Source of the DNA: Oscillospiraceae bacterium | Lineage (GTDB): Bacteria > Bacillota > Clostridia > Oscillospirales > Oscillospiraceae | Assembly: GCA_020025375.1 (NCBI GenBank) | Contig: JAHHSF010000009.1 | Span: 1 to 17,918 of the forward strand | Reading direction: 5' to 3' | DNA length: 17,918 bases | In this document: positions 1-6,674 of the stretch, in pieces | How positions within the stretch are numbered: the stretch's first letter is position 1 | Layout of the letters: every line of letters begins with the position of its first letter | Notes under the pieces: model-generated | Database searches by the model: none | The model's input: the letters and a program-made list of their open reading frames with translations, nothing else | Told to the model about the DNA's origin: nothing | Made by a program: the position numbers and the translations under genes

Positions 1-321
1 ATTACCCTGCCAGGGGGGCTTTTTTGTACTGTCCGCACAAAATGGGGCAGTTCAAGACACCGGGCGGGGGTCTCTGATTGAAGGGGTCTGGAGCCTCAGA
101 GCGCCCTGGGCAATTCGGAGAAACTCCGGGCGATGCAATAGCGGAACATGGTGTTCCTATTTTGGCGGGCAAAGTCAATTCTTGCACAAATGCTTTTTCG
201 GCTGTCCCGCCCTTTAAATATTATACTAAATATTATACAAAGCTTGCCCAATAAATCACCAGGGGACAAAGCTGCGTTTATTTGTGATTTTCGAAGGCCG
301 AGCCAATCAGAGTGAAATCCT

Positions 322-345
322 GCCCAAAATCGGAGTGGGCTTTTT
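322..345 (+). terminator. Small intrinsic terminator-like hairpin
   Basis: A GCCCA/TGGGC stem (322-326/336-340) with a 9-base loop is followed directly by five T residues. It would end any plus-strand transcript crossing the first 340 bases. The stem is only 5 bp, so the call is moderate. Confidence 0.4.
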
Positions 346-408
346 GTGCGTTCCGCCAAAGTAAGTCGGAGGAGGGGACTTTTGTGCGCGGGAGGCTCCT
401 TTTTCCGT

Positions 409-437
409 TATAATGATAGGGTCAAAACGGAAAGGAG
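409..437 (+). promoter_or_regulatory. -10 box and ribosome binding site for the DUF624 gene
   Basis: A perfect TATAAT lies at 409-414, but no convincing -35 box sits 16-18 bases upstream. AGGAG at 433-437 is six bases from the ATG at 444 and fixes the start codon. Confidence 0.4.
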
Positions 438-443
438 CCCCTT

Positions 444-1073
444 ATGTTTTCTTCCATCTTCAATCCTGAAAATGACTTCTGGCAGTTCGTCAATCAGGTG
501 GCCAATGTGGCGGGCCTGTCCATCTGCTGGGTGTTCCTCTGCCTCCCCATCGTCACCATCGGGGCCTCCACCACCGCCCTGTACGACGCCATCTACCATG
601 GGGTCCGCAGAAATGAGCGGGGGGTCTACCTCCGCTTCTGGAACACCTTCCGGGCCAACCTGAAAGTGGGGGCCATCTGGACGGTGCTGGGGCTTGGGGT
701 GGCCCTGGTGTGCGCCTATCTGATGGCGTTTTCCTTTTGGGTCGCCAGGGCGGGCAACGCCCCTGCCGGTGGCATCGCCCTCAGCGCCCTGGCCGTCCTC
801 TCCGGCTTTTTTCTGGCCACCTGGCTCTTCGGAGCCATTACCCTGTCCCGGTTCGAGTTTGGATTCAAAGGCCTGCTCAAGACTTCGGTACAGCTGGTCT
901 TTTCCCACCTGCCCTCGGCGGCGGCCACTGTTTTTCTCACCGTGGCAGCGGCCGACCTCTGCCTCCGAGCCTGGGGGAGCGTTCTGCTCCTTCCTGGGCT
1001 GGCAATGCTCATCGTGTCCCTGATGATGGAACGAATCTTCAGGCCCTTTTTACCGGAAAAAGACGTGGAATAA
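444..1073 (+). CDS. YesL-type DUF624 integral membrane protein
   Basis: This 209-residue protein matches the YesL/DUF624 family: the N-terminal FNPENDFWQFVNQVANV-type start, the LPIVTIGASTTALYDAIY segment (about 35-51) and the RFWNTFRAN segment (about 64-72) are typical. Hydrophobic stretches suggest four or five membrane helices (about 20-42, 76-100, 109-133, 157-172, 176-196). The length is normal for the family. DUF624 proteins commonly sit in carbohydrate-transport loci, but their biochemical role is not established. It has its own ribosome binding site and ends three bases before a strong terminator, so it appears monocistronic and convergent with the ROK-like kinase gene. A role in the neighbouring sugar pathway is inference from proximity. 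Confidence 0.85.
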   Translation: MFSSIFNPENDFWQFVNQVANVAGLSICWVFLCLPIVTIGASTTALYDAIYHGVRRNERGVYLRFWNTFRANLKVGAIWTVLGLGVALVCAYLMAFSFWVARAGNAPAGGIALSALAVLSGFFLATWLFGAITLSRFEFGFKGLLKTSVQLVFSHLPSAAATVFLTVAAADLCLRAWGSVLLLPGLAMLIVSLMMERIFRPFLPEKDVE

Positions 1074-1115
1074 AGCAAGCGCCCGGCATCTAACAATGCC
1101 GGGCGCTTGCTTTTT
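1074..1115. terminator. Perfect-stem intrinsic terminator, probably bidirectional
   Basis: A 16-bp perfect stem (1074-1089 paired with 1096-1111) has a 6-base loop and is followed by TTTT. On the minus strand it is followed by TTTATT, so it can also end the converging kinase transcript. Confidence 0.9.
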
Positions 1116-1168
1116 CGTTTACAGCAGGGCGGGGATCCGCTCCGCCAGGGTGGCCTTGCCCTCTTTTA

Positions 1169-2551
1169 TCAGGTGCCGGTGTCGGCCAGGGAGGCGGCGG
1201 CCACGGACTGGCCCACCCGGCGGAACTTCTCGTCGGGGAGGGTCAGGTGGATCTTCTCGTTCTCGGCGGGATACTCCTCTGCCAGGACCTTTTTACAGGT
1301 GTCCAGGAGGAGGTCGCCGCCCTTGCCGGACATGACCCGGCCCAGGAGCAGAACGTACTTATAGCCGTACAGGTCATGATAAAGGACCAGCGTGTGGGCC
1401 AGATACACGCCGATGGACTCGTAGATCTTGGCGGCCCGCTCGTCGCCCTCTTCCATCAGCTTCTGGACCACCTTCAGCTTTTCGGCGGGAGAGAGGGCGG
1501 GGTCCAGCTCAACGCCGGCGGCGGGGGCCAGCTTGATGACGGAATCCTGGGAGAAGTACTTCACGCCACAGCCGATGTCGCCGCTCCACTCGTCCTCCAT
1601 GGCGTCGGGGGAGGCGTCCACGGGCACGAAGGCCAGCTCGTTGAGCCAGCCGGTGATGTTGCCCTCGGCATCCACGTAGCCCACGGCCTCACTGGTGCCC
1701 ATGGCGATGCCCAGCACATTGTCGTCGTTCAGGCTCATGGCCCCGGCCAGGGCGGACACATCGCCGTCGTTGACCACGGCGTAGGGGATGTCCCCGAAGG
1801 TGTCCTTCACGGCCCGGATGTAGATGTCCTTCACCTTCTTGTCAAAGAGGTCCTTGGGGACCTGAAGGAAGAGGGAGGCGCTCATGGTGCGGTTGTCAAT
1901 ATACACACCGGCGGAGGAAATACCTACCGCATCCACCCGGGGCATATGCTCGGCGGCGGACTTGAAGGCGGCCACGATGCCGTCATAGTGGTAGTCGGGG
2001 TCGGCGGTGATCTTGGGGAACCAGACCACCTCTTCGCTGTACACGCTCTCGCCGTCGATGACAGCGGAGACCTTCCGGTCGGAACCGCCCGCGTCGAAGC
2101 CGATGCGGCAACCGTCCAGATGGCGGCCGATGGCCTTGGAATTGCTCTTCTCTTCGGGGACCTTGTCCACATGCAGGACCTCGAAGGGATGCTCAAAGAC
2201 GTTGGCCATATAGTCGAAGTCGAAGGCGCGGGAACCCTTTGCGGAGTAATGCTCCTTCATGGCATCATAGACCGCCCTGTTGCCAGCCAGATAGACCCGG
2301 AAGCCGCCCTTCATCCACAGAAGGGTCTTGATGATACGGTCGATGTAGTACACGTCGGCGGCACGCATCTCCTCGGTGCCGTGGACGAAGGTCTTGTAGA
2401 CAGCCACCTGGCCGCCGGAGCGCTCCACGGCCACGTCGAAGGGCTCCTTGGCGGTCTTCAGGAAGTTCCGGTAGAAAACGCCCAGGGGCATATAGCCAGG
2501 GTCCAGAGGGGGAGTGTTTTTGATGTTGATGTCGATACCGAGATGTTTCAT
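1169..2551 (-). CDS. ROK/hexokinase-like sugar kinase with N-terminal extension (putative GlcNAc or ManNAc kinase)
   Basis: From the ATG at 2551 the protein has 460 residues; GGAGG at 2560-2564 is 8 bases upstream and favours this ATG over the GTG at 2554. The C-terminal two thirds carry sugar-kinase ATPase-fold signatures: a phosphate-1 loop GFDAGGSD (about 151-158), a catalytic-Asp-type VVNDGDVSAL (about 259-268) and a phosphate-2-like AMGTSEAVGYV (about 283-293). Residues 1-148 precede the usual ROK start and match nothing I recognise. The ExGH and CxCGxxGC zinc motif of ordinary ROK proteins is not visible; the matching segment reads NELAF, then DIGCG. It is divergent from the epimerase gene, and with nagA and nagB nearby it most likely supplies the missing phosphorylation step (GlcNAc to GlcNAc-6-P). 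The substrate is inferred. The 3' end appears frameshifted, with good coding sequence continuing to 1119 in another frame. Confidence 0.72.
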   Translation of the reverse strand: MKHLGIDINIKNTPPLDPGYMPLGVFYRNFLKTAKEPFDVAVERSGGQVAVYKTFVHGTEEMRAADVYYIDRIIKTLLWMKGGFRVYLAGNRAVYDAMKEHYSAKGSRAFDFDYMANVFEHPFEVLHVDKVPEEKSNSKAIGRHLDGCRIGFDAGGSDRKVSAVIDGESVYSEEVVWFPKITADPDYHYDGIVAAFKSAAEHMPRVDAVGISSAGVYIDNRTMSASLFLQVPKDLFDKKVKDIYIRAVKDTFGDIPYAVVNDGDVSALAGAMSLNDDNVLGIAMGTSEAVGYVDAEGNITGWLNELAFVPVDASPDAMEDEWSGDIGCGVKYFSQDSVIKLAPAAGVELDPALSPAEKLKVVQKLMEEGDERAAKIYESIGVYLAHTLVLYHDLYGYKYVLLLGRVMSGKGGDLLLDTCKKVLAEEYPAENEKIHLTLPDEKFRRVGQSVAAASLADTGT

Positions 2552-2602
2552 CACAAATGCCTCCTTACAATTTTACAATTCATATGGGGCGGTTGCTTTC
2601 AC

Positions 2603-2635
2603 CTTATAGGCTAACAGTTTTTTTCATTCTGTCAA
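2603..2635 (-). promoter_or_regulatory. Probable promoter of the ROK-like kinase
   Basis: On the minus strand a perfect TTGACA -35 box lies at 2635-2630. The -10 is less clear: TAGCCT with a 16-base spacer or TATAAG with a 21-base spacer. Weak -10 spacing suggests a regulated promoter. Confidence 0.4.
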
Positions 2636-2642
2636 TAGCTTG

Positions 2643-2654
2643 CAAAAATTTTTC
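2643..2654. promoter_or_regulatory. A5T5 element between divergent promoters (UP element or operator)
   Basis: CAAAAATTTTTC lies 8 bases upstream of the rightward -35 box and 7 bases upstream of the leftward -35 box. A near copy, GAAAATTTTTTC, is 9 bases upstream of the transporter promoter -35 at 5047. The position fits an RNA polymerase UP element; the repeated occurrence in one locus also fits a regulator site. Confidence 0.4.
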
Positions 2655-2662
2655 TTTTTTTC

Positions 2663-2705
2663 TTGACCTTTTCTACAAAAGCAAATATGATGTTGTGAGA
2701 CAACA
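2663..2705 (+). promoter_or_regulatory. Sigma-A promoter of the epimerase with palindrome at the start site
   Basis: TTGACC (2663-2668), a 17-base spacer and TATGAT (2686-2691) form a near-consensus promoter. TGTTGT-GAG-ACAACA (2691-2705) is a perfect 6-bp inverted repeat overlapping the end of the -10 box and the expected transcription start, where a repressor would block initiation. The regulator is not identified; the RpiR protein encoded downstream is the obvious candidate. Confidence 0.65.
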
Positions 2706-2723
2706 ATAGAAAGGATGAGTCCC

Positions 2724-3926
2724 ATGGATAAAGTACGTTTGCAGTCTTATCAGGATTGGGTCAAGGCCGAGCTGGAGACCTGCGTCAACTTCTGGCTGGC
2801 CCATGGCATGGACAAGGAGCACGGCGGCGTATACACCTGCCTGGATCGGAAGGGTGAGGTCTACTCCACCGACAAGAGCGTCTGGATGCAAGGCCGCTGC
2901 GCCTGGATGTTCTCCTTCCTCTGCCATAATTACGGCCCCAAACAGGAGTGGCTGGACGCCGCCAAGAGCTGTCTGGACTTCATGGAGAAATACTGCATCA
3001 ACCGGGCCGCCGGCAACCGGATGTACTTCACCGTCACCGAGGACGGCCAGCCCCTTCGCCAGCGCCGCTACTGCTTTTCCGAAGCCTTCTACGCCATTGC
3101 CAACGCCGAGTATTACGGCGTCACCGGCGACAGAGAAGCCCTGGAGCACGCCCGTCAGGCCTTTGACCTGTACTGGGATCTGAGCCATGGGATGCCCGAT
3201 CCCACCGGCCTTGGCCCCAAAACCATCCCCACGACCCGCTCCGGTCGCGCCTTCGGCCTGCCCATGATCATCCTCAACGTTACCGGCACCATGATGCGGG
3301 TGGACCCCGAGCGCCGGGAGCGGTACGAGAAGCTGGCCCAGCAGAGCGTGGACGAGATTTTCCAGTATCATGTCCACCCTGAGCTGAAGTGCGTGCTGGA
3401 AAACGTGGCCGAGGACGGCTCCGTCCGTCTCAACTATACCGAGGGCCGCGTCGTGAACCCCGGCCATGACATCGAGGGGGTCTGGTTCCTGTTGGAGCAC
3501 GCCAAGCGCACCGGGAACAAGGAGCTGGTCCAGAAGGCCGCCCAGATTTTCGACTGGGCCATCGATATGGGCTGGGACAAGGAGTACGGCGGCCTGCTCT
3601 ACTTCACCGACTGTCTGGGCAAGCCCCCCGAGGCCTATGAGCACGACATGAAGCTCTGGTGGCCCCACAACGAAATCCTCATCGCCTCCCTCATGCTTTA
3701 CCGGGACACCGGGGACGAAAAATATCTGAACTGGTTTGACACGACCCTCTCCTACTGTAAGGAGCACTTCTCCGATCCCGAGTACGGAGAGTGGTACGGT
3801 TACCTGCGCCGGGACGGTCTGCCCACGCAGCCCCCCACCAAGGGTTCCACCTTCAAGGGTCCCTTCCATCTGCCCCGGTGCCTCATGATGTGCGACAAGA
3901 TGCTGGGGGAACTGATTGAAGCGTGA
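2724..3926 (+). CDS. N-acylglucosamine 2-epimerase family protein (ManNAc/GlcNAc interconversion)
   Basis: The product resembles AGE/renin-binding-protein epimerases of about 400 residues with an alpha/alpha-barrel fold. Visible motifs are WMQGRCAWMFSFL (about 54-66), HDIEGVWFLLEHA (starting at His248), KLWWPHNE (about 310-317), EYGEWYGYL and FKGPFHLPR (His about 382). His248 and the C-terminal His match the conserved catalytic histidines of the family. Two ATGs compete: 2715 lies directly on the AAGG sequence, whereas 2724 has AAGGA 8 bases upstream, so I chose 2724 (400 residues). AGE enzymes act on free ManNAc/GlcNAc, unlike NanE, which acts on ManNAc-6-P. With NanA downstream and NagA/NagB in the same cluster, conversion of ManNAc to GlcNAc in the cytoplasm is the likely job. 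Other AGE members act on cellobiose or mannose, so the substrate is inferred from context. Confidence 0.85.
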   Translation: MDKVRLQSYQDWVKAELETCVNFWLAHGMDKEHGGVYTCLDRKGEVYSTDKSVWMQGRCAWMFSFLCHNYGPKQEWLDAAKSCLDFMEKYCINRAAGNRMYFTVTEDGQPLRQRRYCFSEAFYAIANAEYYGVTGDREALEHARQAFDLYWDLSHGMPDPTGLGPKTIPTTRSGRAFGLPMIILNVTGTMMRVDPERRERYEKLAQQSVDEIFQYHVHPELKCVLENVAEDGSVRLNYTEGRVVNPGHDIEGVWFLLEHAKRTGNKELVQKAAQIFDWAIDMGWDKEYGGLLYFTDCLGKPPEAYEHDMKLWWPHNEILIASLMLYRDTGDEKYLNWFDTTLSYCKEHFSDPEYGEWYGYLRRDGLPTQPPTKGSTFKGPFHLPRCLMMCDKMLGELIEA

Positions 3927-3933
3927 AGGGGAA

Positions 3934-4042
3934 GCGCACAGGAGCGCTAAGACGGCATAAAGCCGAAAAAACAGTTCGGGCACCTCACGCAAGCCCGTCG
4001 GCTTTTTTCGCGGAAGGACGGCTTAGCGACCCGGCCCTGCGC
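3934..4042 (+). terminator. Long nested hairpin with terminator core after the epimerase gene
   Basis: Nested arms fold this stretch: GCGCA/TGCGC (3934-3938/4038-4042), CGCTAAG/CTTAGCG (3945-3951/4022-4028), AAAGCCGA/TCGGCTTT (3959-3966/3998-4005) and CGGGC/GCCCG (3977-3981/3993-3997). Six T residues (4003-4008) follow the inner stem, so the core should terminate transcription of the epimerase. The outer arms extend beyond the T-run, which a simple terminator does not need; a structured RNA or a regulated terminator ahead of rpiR is possible. Confidence 0.6.
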
Positions 4043-4109
4043 CCAACCCGCAACGTGACATCGCCCGGTAATACCCTACCACAAAGCCTACCGTAAAAGC
4101 TGGTGAAGC

Positions 4110-4967
4110 ATGATGTTTCCGCAAAATATCTTCAGTAAACTGAACAGCGAGTATTATAAGCTGACCTCTTCCGAAAAGAAGGTGGCAGACTTCGTGATCG
4201 CCAACGGGACGGTTGCCCAGTCCATGTCCATCTCAGAGCTGGCGGAGGCCTGCGACGTGGCCGAGGCCACCATCTCCCGCTTCTGTCGGCGGCTGGAGTA
4301 CGACGGCTACCCCTCCTTCAAGCTGGCCATCGCCACCGCCCAAGCCACCCGGAAGCAGGCCAACCCTCTCACCGGGGAGGTGAAGGCGGACGATCCCATC
4401 CCCGAGCTGGCCCGAAAGCTGGCCGGGGCCAACATCGACGCCATCCTGGAGACCCAGGGCCTTCTAGACCCCCTGGCCATCCAGGCCGCCGCCGATCTGC
4501 TGGTGAAGGCGGACCGGGTCCTCTGCATGGGCCAGGGCGGCTCCATGCTCCTGGCCCACGAGGCTGCCCATCTCTTTTCCACCGCCTTTTCCAAGTTCTT
4601 CTCGGTATCCGGCTCCCATATGCAGGTCATCAAGACCGCCCAGCTCTCGGAGCAGGATGTCATCCTGTACTTCTCCTACTCCGGCTCCACACACGAGCTG
4701 ATGGACCTGCTCCGGCTGGCGAAGGCCAGGCGGGTGAAGGTCCTGCTCATCACCCGGTTCTCCAATTCCCCCGGGGCGCTGGAGGCCGACCTGGTCCTCC
4801 AGTGCGGCTCCACCGAGACCCCACTCCAGTTGGGGTCCATCCCCGCCCGGGTAGCCCAGCTCTACCTCATCGACGTGCTTTTTTCCGAGATCTGCCGACG
4901 AGACCTGGAGGGGTGCAAGCAGCGCCGTGCCCTGGTGGCCGACGCTCTTTCAGCGAAGCATGTGTGA
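4110..4967 (+). CDS. RpiR/MurR-family transcriptional regulator (HTH + SIS)
   Basis: The 285-residue protein has the two-domain RpiR layout. An N-terminal helix-turn-helix domain (about 1-80) contains LTSSEKKVADFVIAN and the recognition-helix segment VAEATISRFCRRLEYDGYPSFK. A C-terminal SIS phosphosugar-binding domain (about 125-265) contains GQGGSMLLAHEAAH, YFSYSGSTHELMDLL and LLITRF. The family usually senses a phosphosugar intermediate; in sialic acid loci such regulators (NanR type) respond to ManNAc-6-P or similar. The sequence ahead of the start (ATG at 4110 or 4113) has no convincing Shine-Dalgarno sequence, so translation is probably weak, as suits a regulator. It lies between the epimerase and the transporter promoter and is the likely local regulator. 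Its effector cannot be read from sequence. Confidence 0.9.
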   Translation: MMFPQNIFSKLNSEYYKLTSSEKKVADFVIANGTVAQSMSISELAEACDVAEATISRFCRRLEYDGYPSFKLAIATAQATRKQANPLTGEVKADDPIPELARKLAGANIDAILETQGLLDPLAIQAAADLLVKADRVLCMGQGGSMLLAHEAAHLFSTAFSKFFSVSGSHMQVIKTAQLSEQDVILYFSYSGSTHELMDLLRLAKARRVKVLLITRFSNSPGALEADLVLQCGSTETPLQLGSIPARVAQLYLIDVLFSEICRRDLEGCKQRRALVADALSAKHV

Positions 4968-5000
4968 GTCCGCTCCTCCCCCTTTTCCCCAGGTACTGAG

Positions 5001-5075
5001 GAAATTTTCAGAGTCGATTTTTGGTGAAAATTTTTTCGACAATCCCTTGACAGCCCAGCGTTTCCATTGTACAAT
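5001..5075 (+). promoter_or_regulatory. Strong sigma-A promoter of the transporter-nan-nag operon with upstream A/T elements
   Basis: TTGACA (5047-5052), a 17-base spacer and TACAAT (5070-5075) form a near-perfect promoter. Upstream are GAAATTTTC (5001-5009) and GAAAATTTTTTC (5026-5037); the second closely matches the A5T5 element between the kinase and epimerase promoters and has nearly the same distance to the -35 box. The leader from about 5082 to 5143 contains no obvious attenuator. Confidence 0.8.
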
Positions 5076-5143
5076 TTGCACGAGAGGAAGCCCCATCCTC
5101 TCCAGCATTTTTCGACATTTTATCAACAAGGAGGATGTTTCCA

Positions 5144-6487
5144 ATGCAACTGAAGAAACTGTCTGCTCTCGCGCTCTCCGCCGCTCTTGTGATCAGCCTG
5201 GCCGCCTGTGGCGGCGGCGGCAACCCCAGCGAGCAGCCCAGCGACAAGCCCAGCGATAATCCCCCCGCCGCCACCCAGGAGATTACCCTGTGGACCTACC
5301 CCATCGGCAAGTGGGGCGATCAGGCCACTGTTGAGGCCCTGACCGCCGGCTTTACCGCCGAGACCGGCATCAAGGTCAACGTGGAATTCCTGGCCTATGG
5401 CGACGGCGATGACAAGGTCAACGCCGCCATCACCTCCAAGAGCACTCCCGACCTCATTATGGAAGGTCCCGAGCGTCTGGTGGCCAACTGGGGTGCCAAC
5501 GGCTACCTGGTGGACCTGGCCGATATGCTGGATGACGAGGACAAGGCTGAGATCAACGCCGCCGCCCTCAATGCCTGCACCACCGCCGACGGTAAGGTCT
5601 ATGAGTATCCCGTGGTCATGACTGCCCACTGTATGGCCGTCAACCTGGACGCCTTCAAGGCTGCCGGTGCCGACCAGTACCTGGATCTGGAGACCCGCAC
5701 CTGGACCACCGAGAACTTTATCAAGGCCGTTGAGGCCCTGTACGCTCACTTTGGCGACACCGTGGGCGCCGTCTACTGCACCGGCCAGGGCGGCGACCAG
5801 GGCACCCGCGCTCTGATCAACAACATGTACGGCGGTACCTTTACCGACGCCGAGCACACCAAGTACACCTGGGACGATCCCCTGAACATCAAGGCCCTTG
5901 AGCAGCTCAAGAGCATGGACGGCATCGCCTTTGATGCCTCTCTGGACGGCGGCAAGGAGATCGCCAAGTTCTATCAGGGCGTTCTGAAGATGGCCTTCTG
6001 CTGGAACATTGCCCAGCAGCTCGATCCCAACCAGGCCGGCACCGGCGCTGAAAAGACCATCACCGGCGAGGAGATCGCTTTCATGGCCTTCCCCACCGAG
6101 TCCGGCGATCCCAAGCTGCAGGGCGGCATCTGGGGCTTTGGTATCTTCAATAACGGCGACGATGCCCGCATCGAGGCTTCCAAGAAGTTTATCAAGTACA
6201 TGGCCGACTCCGCCGCCACCGTGGACGCTGTGAAGGCCGCCTCCTACTTCCCCGTCCGCTCCGCCGCCGAGGGCACCAACCTGTCCGACGTGTGGGCTGA
6301 CGATGCCATCATGAACGAGTATCAGGTTCTCATGCCTTACCTGGGCGACTACTATCAGATCACCAAGGGTTGGGCTGGTGCCCGTACCGAGTGGTGGACC
6401 ATGCTCCAGAAGGTGGGTGCGGGCGAGGATATCGCCACTACCGTGGCCACCTACGCCGAAAAGGCCAACACCGCCGCTGCGAACTAA
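5144..6487 (+). CDS. ABC sugar transporter substrate-binding lipoprotein
   Basis: Starting at ATG 5144, with AAGGAGG (5128-5134) nine bases upstream, the protein has 447 residues; the in-frame ATG at 5135 overlaps the end of that sequence and is unlikely. It begins with a positively charged, hydrophobic signal peptide ending in the lipobox LAAC, so Cys22 should be lipidated and anchored outside the membrane. A Gly/Ser/Pro/Asp-rich linker (about 23-44) precedes an extracellular solute-binding domain of family 1 (EITLWTYPIGKW start, later AFPTESGDP, SKKFIKYMAD and YFPVRSAA). The lipoprotein is followed by two permeases, the standard sugar ABC gene order. It uses more T-ending codons (GGT, GCT, CGT) than nagA, consistent with high expression. 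The ligand is unknown; sialic acid, ManNAc or a GlcNAc-containing glycan is inferred from the downstream enzymes. Confidence 0.9.
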   Translation: MQLKKLSALALSAALVISLAACGGGGNPSEQPSDKPSDNPPAATQEITLWTYPIGKWGDQATVEALTAGFTAETGIKVNVEFLAYGDGDDKVNAAITSKSTPDLIMEGPERLVANWGANGYLVDLADMLDDEDKAEINAAALNACTTADGKVYEYPVVMTAHCMAVNLDAFKAAGADQYLDLETRTWTTENFIKAVEALYAHFGDTVGAVYCTGQGGDQGTRALINNMYGGTFTDAEHTKYTWDDPLNIKALEQLKSMDGIAFDASLDGGKEIAKFYQGVLKMAFCWNIAQQLDPNQAGTGAEKTITGEEIAFMAFPTESGDPKLQGGIWGFGIFNNGDDARIEASKKFIKYMADSAATVDAVKAASYFPVRSAAEGTNLSDVWADDAIMNEYQVLMPYLGDYYQITKGWAGARTEWWTMLQKVGAGEDIATTVATYAEKANTAAAN

Positions 6488-6528
6488 TCTCCCGGCGCCA
6501 TACCACCTGACATTTTGAAGGGTTCGCG

Positions 6529-6561
6529 CGCCCCTTCCCCGCGTTGCGCGGGGAAGGGGCG
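6529..6561 (+). terminator. Strong intercistronic hairpin after the binding-protein gene
   Basis: A perfect 15-bp GC-rich stem (6529-6543 paired with 6547-6561) has a 3-base loop. Only a broken pyrimidine tract follows, so it is more likely a partial terminator or an mRNA-stabilising barrier that keeps binding-protein mRNA above permease mRNA. Confidence 0.65.
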
Positions 6562-6585
6562 TGTCCTTCTTTCCGAATGTGGGGG

Positions 6586-6627
6586 TACGCACGGCAGATC
6601 CGACCACGGTCGGACCTGTGATGCGTA
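6586..6627 (+). other. Second hairpin in the binding protein-permease gap
   Basis: Arms TACGCA/TGCGTA (6586-6591/6622-6627), CAG/CTG and TCCGAC/GTCGGA (6599-6604/6609-6614) stack around symmetric internal loops with a 4-base apex. No T-run follows. It probably adds to differential expression within the operon. Confidence 0.5.
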
Positions 6628-6674
6628 TCTCCACCCTGGCAGTTATTTCCTGTTTTAAGAGAGGGGTGCTTATT

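Larger units (their letters stand above)
1..443. other. Intergenic region, no supported gene
   Basis: No reading frame here looks like a real protein: the available frames are short, lack ribosome binding sites and have no recognisable motif. The first 25 bases look like the right arm and T-run of a terminator whose left arm lies outside the window. Several short inverted repeats follow: CTCTGA/TCAGAG (72-77/96-101), CGGAG/CTCCG (116-120/124-128), GGAACA/TGTTCC (143-148/152-157) and GGCGGG/CCCGCC (164-169/206-211). A 12-base unit, TAAATATTATAC, is repeated in tandem at 215-226 and 227-238. The stretch could hold a structured RNA or decayed repeats; nothing more can be said from sequence alone. 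Confidence 0.5.

Noticed and set aside
2585..2605. Possible cre site (TGAAAGC) on the minus strand before the kinase
   Set aside because: Only the left half matches; the central CG and right half are missing.
1247..2614. A 455-codon open frame on the plus strand opposite the kinase gene
   Set aside because: It is the antisense shadow of a high-GC coding sequence; its composition (Gly/His/Val-rich, no domain) and lack of a ribosome binding site do not support a gene.
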